Below the pieces are notes generated by a model, which saw nothing but the letters and a program-made list of their open reading frames with translations, had not been told where the DNA came from and did not search any database. DNA of 64,000 nucleotides from Anthopleura xanthogrammica (Eukaryota > Cnidaria > Anthozoa > Actiniaria > Actiniidae), in the NCBI GenBank assembly GCA_964019055.1, contig OZ025206.1, positions 4,402,617 through 4,466,616 of the forward strand. Direction: 5' to 3'. A program made the translations under genes and the position numbers. Each line of letters opens with the position of its first letter. The stretch's first letter is position 1. Of the stretch, positions 12,701 through 24,584 are shown piece after piece.

Positions 12701-13917
12701 GCCGGGTGTTTGGCTAAACATTGACGTTAGAAAATAACAAGGTTATCTCTTCATCGTAAAATCAGTAAATTTGTACAAAATTTTTGTATTATCAACCCAA
12801 GCGACCAGGGGCTATTAGATATAACCCCTTTCAAAAATTCAACTTTGATGAAAGAGATTTTTTTCATTTCATAAGAGTCGGGACGGATTGATTTTATCGT
12901 ATCTCGGAAGTTAAGGCGTCGTCGTTTAAAACAACCGTTAACTAATGGCTGGCCACCCTATGTTTTAGACTTCAGTTGTGATAATACTTGAATGAGGAAT
13001 TCTATCCTCTTCTCAGACATTAACCTGGCTGTCTTGTATCCAGAACAGTCGTGACATATTTGAAAGAGTTTTAAGGGATTAAAAGCGATTTGTGTTTCTC
13101 CTTTTGATCTCGTAACCTTAGAACAAGCGTTGGTTTTCCCATTCAAGAATCTTTCTCGTTTTAGCCGTTAATAAAAAACACAATTAAGAAACTTTAATTG
13201 CTTTTACAAACTCATAGAAGTTAGCAAAGAATGGAAAATAATATATATCGTTAAGCTTTAATGGTTTAGTTTAAGAGGTTTCCTTCCGAGGACTTTAGTG
13301 AAACGTTCAAGGAGCATTGCTGGTAGCTTTGTCGAGCTTAATTGGATAGCCGTCGTATAGTATTAACAAATGAACTTTTGACATTGGTTAAAATTCTTAT
13401 GAAATAGGCAGTTCTCAAAGACATTTTCCCTTAAACTCTATCCCTTAAAGATTCCTGCCTATTTTGGAACTCTATTCAGCCATTAACTGATATAATTGAT
13501 CAATAATTTATGACGGTTGGCTGACGTCACAGACTAGGGCGTCCACTAGTTTTGATATATATTCAAATGATCTCATGACGTGGGGGAAATTAGCTTTACG
13601 TGTGGGATTTGTGCAGCAGAAACGTCTCATTGACTATATATAGAGATGTAATTTATTACATTGTATTTATGATCGTTTTGCTTTTTTAATTGACGTAAAT
13701 GATACATGGAAAACGTGTTTAATAATCATGCCTTGCGCAGTGAAATGTATCATGGGTATATATGATATTCTAGTGCGTAATGTTGAAAGATTTTTATATT
13801 ACTTTCGGTAAGAAATAGGGCAGATATATTCTGCCATTGTTTTGGGGTTCTATTTTAATTATATTTCGTCCTTGTTTTCTTCTCTTCGTGTTGTTGATCT
13901 TTTTCTTCATTTATTCA

Positions 13918-14026
13918 TCATCATCTTCTTCTTCTTCTTCTTCTTCTTCTTCTTCTTCTTCTTCTTCTTCTTCTTCTTCTTCTTCTTCTTCTTCTTCTTC
14001 TTCTTCTTCTTCTTCTTCTTCTTCTT
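13918..14026 (+). repeat. (TTC)n trinucleotide microsatellite, about 36 units
   Basis: There is a pure TTC run of roughly 36 units, with interrupted TTC-rich sequence continuing to about 14095. The GAA/TTC purine-pyrimidine mirror can form triplex DNA. The Ser-, Phe- and Lys-rich frames over it are artefacts of the repeat. Confidence 0.95.
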
Positions 14027-15114
14027 GTCCTTCCTCCTCTTCTTTTTCTTCTTCAGTCTTATTCTTCTTAACTTCTTCTTCAGTCTTGTTCCATCTTCTT
14101 TTTGCATGTCCTTATTGTCCTTGTTGTCCCTTTTGTCCCTCTTTTTCATTGATGTCCTTGACTCTTGATTATATTTCAACGCTAAGGAACTGCTCAGTAA
14201 TCAAAAAAACATACAGTTTCGTGTTTTACAATTAACTTAGATTTGGAAAAGACTTCAATGAACATCAAGTGATTTTTCCAAAACCCAAGAAATTTGTTTT
14301 TTAGCAAAGTAATCAGTGTCTTTATCATGCCGATAAGTTTCCAGATACAGAAAAGGGACAATCAGCTTGGCTGGACGTTATTCTTCAAAGCCAATCTCGT
14401 ACTGCTAAATCAAAAACATTTAAGGGATTATTCGTATCTCAAATAAAAAGAATAATGCTTTTTTATGGCTTTAACTTCCTATGATAAGATGAGATGGATT
14501 AAATCCGATTTAGAAATAACTCTAGGATAAGATTCTACTCCCTTTGCCGAGTGATGCCAAGATAAGCCAATATTTCAAATTCGCTTTGTTTTTATTCATA
14601 ATTGAGAAGAAAAAGTAGCTTAACTTGAACTTGAATAAAGTTGGCTGACATTATTTGAAGAGGACTCAAATACTAAATCCAATGCTGCTCATGACATTGC
14701 CCAGCAAAGTCTCGTCCAAGTTCAGTTACCTTGCAAGACAATAACACCACGAGTCAAAGCGACTCTGCAACTTTGTGATAAACTTTGAACTCACTCAGGG
14801 TTTTTGTTTGCCTTTCTATTAAACTTTTATCTCTATTGCTCCAGATAAAAATCTTTATTCTTTTAATAAGGAAGCAGTTAATCTCTGTAAGTGAAGCCTG
14901 AAGGTTTTCAATCAATAGGCAACTTGCCATCGAAGAACTCACTTTGTCATCAGTGTCCTTTGGTGAAAATTCGCGTCGCGAAAAATTCAAATTAAGTATT
15001 TTATAACTGAAAAAAAACACTCCGGCATAAGAAAAGGTATACTTTGCAATCAGTGTACAAGTTGGAAAATTTTAAAGATAATTCCATTCCAAAATATAAT
15101 ATAATTGCGAGAGT

Positions 15115-15335
15115 TCAAGTCTCTAGACGAAGGACCGACTGAGTAACTCGTGCAGCGACAAAAGGTTTTTGCGCGACTTTGTTGCAGATGTTGAAGCTTT
15201 TTCTACCCTCTGCAACAAATAAAATTTGTTGCGCAAAAGTTTGTAATACGAGGAACATTTGCTCTGCAGCTTGTAACGCAATAATGTTGCGCGACAAGTT
15301 GCACGATTTTGTTGCCCGTATAACCGCACCTTAAG
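15115..15335. mobile_element. Foldback-like element rich in GTTGC/GCAAC
   Basis: Complementary GTTGCGCGAC, TTGTTGC and GCGCAAAA strings are arranged as a rough inverted repeat, ending in CCGCACCTTAAG. It resembles, in diverged form, the element at 46930-47165 with GCGATTACACG/CGTGTAATC ends and a GTTGCGAGACAAGTTGC core. Confidence 0.35.
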
Positions 15336-15789
15336 ATGCAATTTAAATTCAATTGATTTTAATCGTAATTCCTCGATCATTAATCTTCGCAAATTAGGAT
15401 TAAAAGATAGCTAAAGTTTTGCAGAAAGCTGTGAGGAAATCTTTTTCGATAAAAAAATACAAAAACCCTAATCCTCTCGACCTCTTTTTTCAAAAATATA
15501 AAAACTGACGATGGTCTGGAAACTCGGTGTCATCAAAAACCCACGAGAAAGACCCTGGAGACGTACGTGCAACTTTGAAGTGAACTTTGAGTGGCGGGCT
15601 TTTAAAGGGCACATCTATCAATGAAATTCCTTAGACCCCGTTCCTGGCCTTTATTGTAACTAATTATGCTCGGCTGTCAGCACTTCTAAAAAGCATCTCG
15701 TGCGGAAGAGAGAGGAGTTTCGAATGGTCATATAGTTTTCTTTCATAACCGCTTTTATTTTTTAAGTTAGAGTTTTGAACTCAGGGTGA

Positions 15790-15960
15790 GTGTTGAGGTG
15801 ATGATCTGAGTGAAAGTAGTCTTCAGTAAGACTGTTGTTGGTGGTGAATGACATCAGGTAAGAGAGAGGATTGAATAAAGTGAAGGGTTTGAACCCAGGA
15901 TAGTATCATGAGTGTTGAGTGTGATGGTCCGGGTGAGAGTAGTCTTCAAAAACATTATTG
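15790..15960 (+). repeat. Two-copy direct repeat, about 120 bp apart
   Basis: GTGAGTGTTGAGGTGATGAT with GTGAAAGTAGTCTTCA is repeated as ATGAGTGTTGAGTGTGATGG with GTGAGAGTAGTCTTCA. The repeat is non-coding and moderately diverged. Confidence 0.5.
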
Positions 15961-16486
15961 CTGGCAGTGACTATTTTTTAATGATTGGCCAACGTCTGCA
16001 AGGAGCTTAGTAGGCCACTCGTAAGGCACCCAATCCAAGCATACTTATTAGGACAGCTGCCGCTTTCATGTTTTCATTAAAAAAAAATCACCTTTCTTGC
16101 TGAGGTGGGGTGGGGTGAGCGCTACTTTGGCGAGATTATCATTGCCCATCAATAAACATGGCGCCCGATCAAACTCAAGGCGTTGGTCAGAGGGGCTTCT
16201 AGAATAAAAAAAAACCCCTGTCCATAGTTCAAAAACATTTATCGGATTCCAACTGACCTCAAATAATAAGTCCACTTATGGACAAAAGAATTGTCATTGG
16301 TTAATGAATGAAGCTTATACAATATCAGTAATTGCTCTTCTAAGCATTAGATCCTGACTACTTGAAATACTTTGGTGTAGTAGTGCCTTCATTGTGTTTG
16401 CGCATAAATCAGACAGTCCTCGAGAATTGCACTGCGTCATTACGTAGGACAGTCTCTACACGTTATAACTGCAATATCTACACTAG

Positions 16487-16700
16487 TGGGAAGCACGGTT
16501 GGCGTAGCGGGCTCGGTGTCGTATGTGATTAGAGTTGCTTGTTGGTTCTCTCCTGTGCTTCGAGGGTTTTTCTCCGGGTTCTTTGCTTTTTCCTCGCTCC
16601 GCAAAAATCAACTTCTAAATTCCAATTGTAATTTTAGTGGACAAATAACTACTCTGTAGAAATACCACTGCTAAATCCCATTTCATCCCATTTATTGCTC
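16487..16700 (+). mobile_element. tRNA-derived SINE (truncated head)
   Basis: The body GGCTCGGTGTCGTATGTGAT, then GTTGCTTGTTGGTTCTCTCC, CTTCGAGGGTTTTTCTCC, CAAAAATCAACTTCTAAATT and CTGCTAAATCCCATTT is shared in order with the copy at 47950-48150. A diverged minus-strand copy lies at 27790-28140, where a tRNA-like head is still visible. Here the tRNA head is mostly replaced by GGAAGCACGGTTGGCGTAGC. Confidence 0.65.
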
Positions 16701-17029
16701 TTTTCATTAACGTTAACATCCAAGCTTACTAGAGTACGTGTGAGTCCTAGATGTTTGTGTAGGCGGATAGGAATACAATAGGATTTACCCTGCGTGTTAT
16801 ATCTGTGTGCAAGGTTATCATGTTAATTGATCATACTCCAGTACTCTAATTCCTCCAACGCGTGGGACAGTTGGCGCGTGCTTGTGTCTTGGAAAGGTGA
16901 ATTAGAGTCAAGAGACAATCAATGAAGAGTGTTATCAATTTCAAGGTTCTTTTTAAAGTTTTTGAATAATTGTTCAACAACATAAGCAGCACAGCCATCA
17001 TAGCTTCGGTCTAGTGACCTTTATCGTAG

Positions 17030-17720
17030 TCATTACAAAATGCGCAATTAATATGTAGGAAGTTACAATTAAAAACCATGCTTAATTACATTACTGGAGT
17101 CAAGTGCGTATTTGGTTAAAAGTCAAAAATAAGTATTCTATTACATTACCGCAGCTAGTACGAATGCGCAATAAGTACAAAGTCTTTATTTTCATTATCA
17201 CAGTTCATACAAAGTCGAAAGTCAGTATTTCATTATGTTACACGTGCATTTCTATACAATTGCGCAATTCGTACAATGTCAAACAAAAGGTCTTTGATTA
17301 CATAATCGTAGCTGATACAAGTGCGCAAAGAAAATAAAGTGAAAGAGCAGTGTCTAGTTACATTGACGCAATTTATACGAAACGCGGAATGGATAAAAAT
17401 TCGAAAATATATTTCCTAATTACACTAGCTAGCTAGCGCAGTTGCGCAGTCAGTTTATCCCACATGCGTAATCGGTAAAATAGACCTCTTTAGCTTGGGC
17501 GTAATGTTTTCCCATTTCAGACCACGTGTCATTCTCTTGAGAATAAGATTTTTTGTTTGAGTTGTATCCATATTCATGTGTCTTCTCATGCGCAACTATC
17601 AAACAAAGAAATGATACTCTAGGGAATGACACGTGGTCTGAAATGGGAAAACATTACGCCTAAGGTAAAAAGATTTATCATGCTATGAAGCAAGTTGCGC
17701 AAGTCATACAAATATGCCTA
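17030..17720 (+). repeat. Degenerate satellite, 55-65 bp units, with TGCGCA core
   Basis: Units begin with ATTACATT or variants at about 17035, 17088, 17143, 17197, 17233, 17298, 17358 and 17420. They share TACAA.TGCGCAAT and a following AAAGTC or AAAAGTC block, and all are diverged. The array appears to resume after a foldback insertion (GCAAGTTGCGCAAGTCATAC near 17690), so it predates that insertion. Confidence 0.5.
17480..17674. mobile_element. TA-flanked foldback MITE, family A
   Basis: The left arm TAGACCTCTTTAGCTTGGGC continues through TTTTCCCATTTCAGACCACG, and the right arm is its reverse complement (CACGTGGTCTGAAATGGGAA and ACATTACGCC). The centre holds TTGAGTTGTATCCATATTCA. This is one of the best-preserved copies, about 195 bp long. 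It has no coding capacity and would depend on transposase supplied elsewhere. Confidence 0.8.
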
Positions 17721-19009
17721 CCAATTTCTCATTCCAACTTGCTGTTTATTTTAATCATTTTGTAGCTCATCACATTTAGGCGGGCGCAACTCGAGAAGAG
17801 GTGAAGAAACATGATAGAAAAGTCGTTGAAGTTTCCGTTTACACTAGATTGTTCCACGATTATTTCTGTTAATTATACTCAAGTTAGATTGTTTTAATTT
17901 GTAACCGATGAAATATAGTTCAAACTACTGACAAGGATCATTCATATCATTCCGTTCGGGCCGAAAATAATTCCTTCTCTGACGTCACATGATTGCAAAT
18001 AGCTATATAGCTTTTATTCTAAATTTAGAGCACTTCCTTTTCTTATTGTTTCAACCATTTGAAATGGCATTTTAGTCAATATTTACCCATGATAGTACTG
18101 TTGACACTAATTAGTCCGTTTTACCTTGTTGACTTTAAGCATTTAGTTGAGTGTGAAAATGTTAAAAACCCAAGAAAATAATCTTACTCGTAGTTTAAAT
18201 TTAGATTGTCTGACATTTTTTGACCTTAGCGTAGCGTGTAAAATTCTTAGGAAAAACTTTGGGAAATAGTTTCCTTTAAAATACGATTGTTAATCAATAC
18301 TAAATAGTACGTTCCTCTTGAGGAGAATTCGAAGATACTTTGATTTAACCTAACCTTGGATAACTTTTGATTTGGAAAGTGTTTTTTTTGGAGGAGGTAA
18401 TGTATCTGGGCACTCCCTTTTTCTATCAGATTTTTGTTCTTTTTGCGAGATTTTTGTAAAAGCTAATGTCTATGAAAGGTTAAGTGATCTTTTGCTGTTC
18501 TTATAACAATTCCACTTATCATTAAACATTTTTGGTACGTTTAAAATCGTATCTTCTATGATTACACAGATTGCACGCTGTCTCTAACAAATTTTCTGAA
18601 CTTTTCAGTAGAAGATTCTTTTATTTTTTTAAAGCGCTAACGCAGAAATCACATAGATTTTGCCCTCCTGTTTTGTGTAAAGAATCAGACTACTCCGCAA
18701 TGTGCGCAAATTCAAAATATTCTACTAAACTTAATAGTTAATGATATTTTTCCATTTCATTCTACAGTGGACGTGTGGCCAACATGGCAGCAGCCGTGTG
18801 GGAATGAGTCATGTATCCACACCGAAGAACCTTACTTAAAAAACCTCTTGTATGATAACACAGCAATGAACACAGATTACCTAAGCTCACCTCTGGTAGA
18901 CCTGGCAAACCACCTCTGAAATGAACACCCCAAGATATATCAATACTCATATGGACATAGTTTGTGAATAAACGTAGGATAACAGCTGCAAGAACGTGCT
19001 ATATCTGAC

Positions 19010-19215
19010 GTGGAATGTTTGGGTAGAAATAATAAGTGTCACGCAAGTCACTGGGTAGAAGATACAAGGGTCACGCGAGACTACTGGGGTAGTATCATGG
19101 GAGAGTACTACCAAAGGAAGGACAAATCATCGCGCAAGATTGCTTGGGATGAAGAATCGACAGTGTCACGCAGGAGGGGTTGGGAAGCGTCACGCAATAC
19201 TTGCGTTACCAAGGT
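19010..19215 (+). repeat. Diverged GTCACGC-containing tandem repeat
   Basis: GTGTCACGCAAG, GGGTCACGCGAG, CATCGCGCAAG, GTGTCACGCAGG and GCGTCACGCAAT recur at intervals of roughly 35-45 bases, joined by TGGG- and GATA-containing spacers. A 93-codon frame runs over it but has no other support. Confidence 0.4.
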
Positions 19216-19483
19216 AGAAAGGTTTTACACAATCACGTGCTTAAAGCTATGCTGGAAAACAAGAAATCTGTTATTCAATTGTCCAGCATAGCTGTTCTAG
19301 CGTCTTTTTGCAAAACAGAGATGATACGTGACCAAAGACTTTAAAAGAGCATATGATAGGTGCAAAAAGTTTAGTTTATTGAGTCTGATGCATGGTAGAG
19401 AATGATCAAAGACATACAGTACTTAGGTTAGAAAATTAAATTCAATCGATGCAAACTCGTATTTTCGTTCAAGTAGAAGGTAT

Positions 19484-19614
19484 AGATCCCTTGAAGCACG
19501 TCGGAATGCAGCTCAACTTGGAGGACAAAACAATAGGTTCAAATTCTCAGGAGATTGAAATTGTTTTGTTTTGTCCTCCAAATTGAGCTGCTTTGAAGTC
19601 ACGTTGAAGGGGTC
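19484..19614. mobile_element. Foldback element, AGGACAAAACA family
   Basis: The left arm GCAGCTCAACTTGGAGGACA and right arm TGTCCTCCAAATTGAGCTGC are inverted around AAATTCTCAGGAGATTGAAA. The outer parts (GATCCCTTGAAGCACGTC versus GACGTGAAGGGGTC-like) are also complementary in diverged form. Confidence 0.7.
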
Positions 19615-19654
19615 TCTCTAGCTATAGAATCAGGATTTATACATTTACAGACCT

Positions 19655-19806
19655 CCACTGGACGTGATATGTTTTTTCCATTTCAGACCACATATCATTC
19701 CATTGATATTATATTTTTGTCAATACAGCCACTTGATTCGGATAAACGAAAAATAATACTCAAAGGAATGATAAATGATCTAAAATGGAAAGCCATTACA
19801 TAAGGT
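19655..19806. mobile_element. Family A foldback MITE, diverged copy
   Basis: TTTCCATTTCAGACCACATA at the left is mirrored by GATCTAAAATGGAAAGCCAT at the right. The centre has drifted. Confidence 0.6.
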
Positions 19807-20019
19807 CTGCGCGTATATCTAGAACAAGTATTTTTAGAGAGCGGCAAACTCGAAAAACTCGTTTTTTCAAATACAGTAGCTTCGAGAATATTTACGTCAT
19901 ATAATGCTTCATTTTAGTGCGCAATGTATTATGGGATCTTAATAACAAAAACTACTCAAGCTATCCCATGATGCATGGCATACATTAAGTAGTTGTGACG
20001 GTAATGCTATCAACAAAAG

Positions 20020-20084
20020 CAGTACCTTAAATTCTAAGGAGATTGGAAATTTGTTTGTTTTGACCTCCAAATTGAGCTGCTTTG
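20020..20084 (+). mobile_element. Foldback fragment, AGGACAAAACA family
   Basis: AAATTCTAAGGAGATTGGAA followed by ACCTCCAAATTGAGCTGCTT matches the right half of the element at 19484-19614. Confidence 0.5.
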
Positions 20085-21312
20085 ACTCATTAGGGATTTA
20101 TTTCCGCAGATTGTAGAGCGCGGATTTTGTGCGCATATTGTAAGTTGGTTGAGCTGAGCATTCGTAGGGTTTGCAATCAACTATAAGGGGTCACTTGAAC
20201 CCGCTGGTCGGAATCATGACTAAAAAATAGCACATAAACAACCAAAATAATCTACAAGAAAAAAATATAAAAGTATAGAGCCTTAATGTGAAGTAAAGTG
20301 TGAGATGTGAAGCTCAGAATTTCCCTGCGTCGCGCTTTGAGTCTTGAAAATCTCAGTTTTTCTTATCCACTTGTCAAGTCCAACTCAAAATCAAGCAGCG
20401 TTCACATATGGAAATACATGCGCAAACTATACAACATGCATGCGCACTTGTAACAATGTTTAACATCCATCAATACGCATGCGCATCTTACAAGAACGCT
20501 GGCTTGTTTGTATTTTTGTCGCGTTCGTCGGCGTATAGTTAAATTAGTCTTTATTTACAATAATTTACTAGCTTAAAGCATTTGAACCATAGTTAAAATC
20601 GCTTTTTCTTTTAAACTGTGTTCTGCTATTCTGTCTTAACGTAGTATAAAACCAAGGAGCTAAGCCACAATTTCATTTCTTCACTTTGAGCCAGCAAGCA
20701 ATTACCTTTAACTGTTCAGCAGTATTCCGTCATAGGCAGGGTAAAACTTCATATACCGAATCTCATACTATCATTGCAAATAACTTATCCTAGAAAACAT
20801 TATATTATATCTTAATTGAAGTACATAGGTCTAGATAATAATTTAGTTGTTTCATAAAAAGGTGAGTTCTCGCGGGTGACGAACTCATTGCAGGTCAAAA
20901 AAAATAATTAAAGACTCCCATTGGTCAATATGACAAAGAGCAATGGATAAGAATTTGATATTATTAATCATTAGCATTCATTTGATTCGTGGTTGTCATA
21001 GTAACCAAGCTAAATCAATGATATTTATAGATCAGTCCTATTAGATTAAAAGTAGAATATATACACTATGGTAAATCATAATATACATGGAATGTTTCAA
21101 GTCAGTTTATATGTTGAAAAACCTCGCTCTTTTAGCAGGTGAAAATATCCATCTTTCCCGCCCAAATGCCTGTAATTGTAAATTTTTTAATGTTCTTTGT
21201 ATTTTTATCTCTAGCTGAAATATGGAATATTTTCGTGCAGATTTTAGAAGTTCATACGAAAGAAAAATATTAAATAAAATTGTTAAAATTTGTGTTTTGG
21301 TTTTTTTTCAAC

Positions 21313-21414
21313 CATGGTTCGCTGGGTTGACGGGATACTTCCATCCAATATGAGATATCACGTGACTAAGGTTCGCTGGGTTGACAGGATACTTCCAATA
21401 TGAGATATCACGTG
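21313..21414 (+). repeat. Tandem duplication of about 50 bp, two copies
   Basis: GGTTCGCTGGGTTGACGGGA ... GATATCACGTGAC is repeated immediately as GGTTCGCTGGGTTGACAGGA ... GATATCACGTGAC. The second copy lacks an internal CCATCC. Each copy carries a CACGTG E-box. Confidence 0.8.
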
Positions 21415-21687
21415 ACCATCGGGTTACCTGTGGTAGATCAGACGAAAGAGTAGATGCTTAACAGTTGAAACATCAGGTATGAAATGAAGTCAGCAAAGCT
21501 GTGGATGCAATTTTCACTTCGCATTTAAAGAGTCCTTGAAACCACATTAAAGTTAACTCATAATACATATAAAGAGCGCGATTAGTTTGGCCACAAAAAA
21601 CATAAATCATGCTTATTTGTAACTTTTTGAAAATTAAAATTGTCGTTTGGGTTTCCTGTGGTACAAATGACTGTCGTTAATCATTCG

Positions 21688-21703
21688 ACGGAAGTGACGT
21701 CAC
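21688..21703 (+). promoter_or_regulatory. ETS/CRE composite motif upstream of the hydrophobic-protein gene
   Basis: ACGGAAGTGACGTCAC joins an ETS core (CGGAAGT) to a full CRE (TGACGTCA). It lies about 160 bases before the ATG at 21863. This composite arrangement is a known core-promoter element of broadly expressed animal genes. Its use here is inferred from sequence and position only. Confidence 0.45.
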
Positions 21704-21862
21704 AAACCAAGCTCAATTAACTTCGTAGTTGAATTTCTATAATTAATCAAGATGTTGACAGAACGTCATCAATCCAATTACGTCTTAATTAACTTAATTG
21801 AGGCTTAGAGCGCGCCGCACAATTGATCAATTACTTTAATTAATCGTAGTTTTTCATCGATC

Positions 21863-23675
21863 ATGGCGGTGAAAAGCTACTTAAATCAAGCAATAAATTT
21901 TATGGGTTTTAATGGTTATTGTTCAAGACCAAACTATGTGCAAGGTGAGAACGATAACTTAATTTTAATTCAAAAATGATTTTGTCCGGATTGGTTAATG
22001 CAAAGTGCCGCGGAGACCGAAGACATTGAATTGGCTTCCTCCAGATGCGACGCGTGATGTTGCACGTCTTGCTTAATAATGTGCTGATTATTTTTTCTTG
22101 TCCTAATTTAAATCATGGATATATCTTGTACTGTGGTCCATTGTTGTCTATAATTAAAACCAGATGTCACTCAGCTCATTCCTGGATTTTGCGCAAGATA
22201 CAAAAAAATGTGAACTTTCGTTGACACACTAACAAATTGGCATCAGCATTTCTTAGCAACGCGCCAAACTTTGATAAAAAGATAAACCATGTTGGACAAT
22301 GGTTTTTTCCAGATTTTTCTCCGAGTGAGACACTGGGAGAACGAAGATGGCTGGAAGACGAGCGAGAAAGACGAAAACAAGAGATCATGGCTGAAAGAAA
22401 CAAATCAATGACAACACGTGTGAAAGAAGCAGCACCAAGATTCCTTGACGCTTTGAGGCAGCGTTCTTTTTCAACACTCTTTTTAATTGCCTTGTTCCTC
22501 ATTGCGTTTTCTCCACTCCTGTGCGTCCTGAGTGTTTTTGGTGGAGTTGGTTTCTTCATCACTGCTGGGGTACTTGCCATCCAGATATGTTCACTTCTCT
22601 TGTTTCTTATGCCTTTATTTCTTCTTGCATTGGTTGCATTTGTGGGAGTCTTCAGTATTACCATGGCAATCATGGTTACCATTAAATGCATCAATGCCGT
22701 CATTCAACGCTTCATCAGAGCCTACCTTTGCTTACGAAATGCCTTGATGGAATACATTCATCAGGTGCAAGCTTGGTATAAGAGAACATGTAGACTGGTC
22801 TTCGATATGTATCTCAATATCTTACGCATCATTTTCTTCCCTTTCGTTGTGGCTGAGTACATTAGGCAGCTGGTTATCAACACAGTCTACAGCTTATTCA
22901 TTAATCCTGTTACTTGGGTCGTGTGTTTGCCCTTAAACATGTTGAATGGAGTTGTGGAAGCCATTTTCATTGTCCTTGGTGTTCAAGGATCATCCAGGTC
23001 ACGACAGGCATCCCGCTATGGGTATTCCCAAGATGTACAGCAGCCACGCCCACGACATCATCAGCCAATGAATGGTAAGCAGTTGCATCAATCACTTGCC
23101 TGTTTTGATACTTCCTATCACTCAATAAGCTTATTCAATTGTCCATTGCCAAGTTTAGTTATTGAAAATGGAAATACAAAACGGTCGGAAATTAGTTTAA
23201 ATTAAGAACAATCAATCAAAGTATCTTCATGTGAGCACCTTGGTATCAAAGGAAAACGAGTACGGCGAAAGGCTACAAAGGTGACCGCAATGGTGCCTCG
23301 CCCAAGCATTTTGACTAGGTGACCTGATGTTTTTTAACACCTTTTATAATTATGGTTGGGGTCGAAATGTAAAATGCAAGCTGGTTCTATATATATATTT
23401 TTAACATCGTTAATATTGTGTTTTGACCTTGCTGTGTGTTCAGTGGGAAATCTGGAGTTGGGTAGAGTTTGCCTTTAATTATTGCGCAGTCAAAGTGAAA
23501 GACATTTCAATCTTAACGCGTTTATTTTTCTTCAGCTCCACAGCTCCTTCTCGCTGTTCTGGACAAAATCCTTCCATGCGAGGATCATCCTGACAATGCA
23601 GCCATTCCTGACGTGGATCCTGACTATTCTACTTGGGACGATAGATATTATTATATGGTCGTCCATGATGATTAA
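21863..23675 (+). CDS. Hydrophobic hairpin membrane protein, three coding exons, possibly lipid-droplet-associated
   Basis: The coding exons are 21863-21944, 22247-23074 and 23536-23675, with phases that join exactly and give 349 residues. Exon 1 begins MAVKSYLNQ. A charged helix (residues about 60-95) is followed by a very long hydrophobic block (about 103-172), interrupted by a Pro and Gly-rich turns, so it reads as a membrane hairpin or several helices. A second, amphipathic-hydrophobic stretch (about 212-275) follows, then an Arg/Gln/His-rich linker and an acidic C-terminus ending VVHDD. The layout recalls promethin/LDAF1-like or oleosin-like hairpins of lipid droplets and ER, but I cannot confirm homology. 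Reading exon 2 through its donor gives a false extension to 23205. AATAAA follows at about 23804. Confidence 0.75.
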
Positions 23676-23803
23676 CTTGCCTCTTAAGGCTACTGTATTC
23701 CTCTGCCAAACAAACAGCAGTCTGTCTTGCTGTATAATCACTAATGCAGAACCAGAGCTAATGAAAACCGTTTTTAGTACTTTACTTTATGTCTTTTGAA
23801 CTA

Positions 23804-23812
23804 AAATAAAAA
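23804..23812 (+). terminator. Polyadenylation signal of the hydrophobic-protein gene
   Basis: A consensus AATAAA within CTAAAATAAAAAAAT lies about 130 bases after the stop codon at 23673-23675. Confidence 0.5.
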
Positions 23813-23819
23813 AATTTGT

Positions 23820-24560
23820 CTACAGGCAAAAGTGAATATTTTAGTCCGAGTTGGTCTGTCTTTCCTGGGGGTGGAGTGGGGGTAATATTTTAGGGAGGGG
23901 CGAGGTCTAGGGGGGTTTGAGATGAGGTGAATATAGTTATTACAATACATGGTAACTAAAATGATGGTGTGAGAAAAGAAAATTTAAACAATTACGTGCT
24001 GACACCCAGCAACTCCATGGTCGGATCCACAAGCAATAATTGGAGTCATCAGGAGGAACCGCAACCAGTTCCGGCCTCTACTCTTCTACTGTTTGTTGCG
24101 GCGGGGTCCCTCCAGATTGGAGGCACCTTGCTAGTGGTGCTGGGTGACTGGGATTGTTTGCTTACTCAAGCCAAGCTTCATCTTCCCTCTTCAGCCAGAT
24201 GAACAAAGGGGCTTTCTCAACTGTTTCTTGAAGGTTAGTTACAGTTCTCTTTACCTTCATGGCGGATAATCCAAAGCGAACGAGTAATAGGTACGCCAAC
24301 TCACGGCTGACATAACCTCGGCACCACACCGCCACTGATGTGTTGGCATTCAGCTTCCCATCCTATTCTCTATGCAACTGCTCATAACGTTTATCTAAAA
24401 TTAGTTACTATAAAATTAGCTACTTTTTTCTCAAATGACAGTATTTTGCTGCAAGCTCCAATCTTAGATATATGTATAAATTTTACAAAAAAATGCGTAA
24501 ACCGATTTGCCATATGTTTTTGACCAAAAGCTTGGGTTACCTGTGGAAAGGTAGCAAAGA
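23820..24560. other. Intergenic, no feature recognised
   Basis: Only short frames are present and no repeat family could be identified. The interval separates the 3' end of the hydrophobic-protein gene from the RIF1 promoter. Confidence 0.4.
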
Positions 24561-24584
24561 ACTGAGCGCTAGTTGTTCATTCAG

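Larger units (their letters stand above)
9731..21862. other. Long gene-poor interval
   Basis: No frame here looks coding on either strand; the longest non-repeat frame (10715-11062) has no domain character. Identified contents are a (TTC)n microsatellite, a diverged GTCACGC tandem repeat, a degenerate TGCGCA-containing satellite interrupted by a foldback element, a SINE, and further foldback elements, all listed separately. The 9.8-13.8 kb part is featureless apart from AT-rich sequence. Regulatory DNA for the flanking bHLH gene may be present but cannot be recognised by eye. Confidence 0.5.

Noticed and set aside
13837..14235. Poly-Ser, poly-Phe and poly-Lys frames
   Set aside because: They are explained by the (TTC)n microsatellite, with no flanking coding signal.
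17030..17460. CRISPR-like array
   Set aside because: The repeats are diverged, the spacers are not unique and regular, and the genome is clearly eukaryotic.
19010..19291. 93-codon frame as a coding exon
   Set aside because: It is explained by a diverged GTCACGC tandem repeat with no splice or family evidence.
22176..22703. 175-codon antisense frame opposite the hydrophobic-protein gene
   Set aside because: It mirrors exon 2 of a gene whose three exons join in phase. The antisense product has no recognisable character.
23075..23205. C-terminal extension of the hydrophobic protein by reading through to 23205
   Set aside because: A strong donor (ATG|GTAAGC) at 23074 and a matching acceptor at 23535 give an in-phase third exon and an acidic tail.
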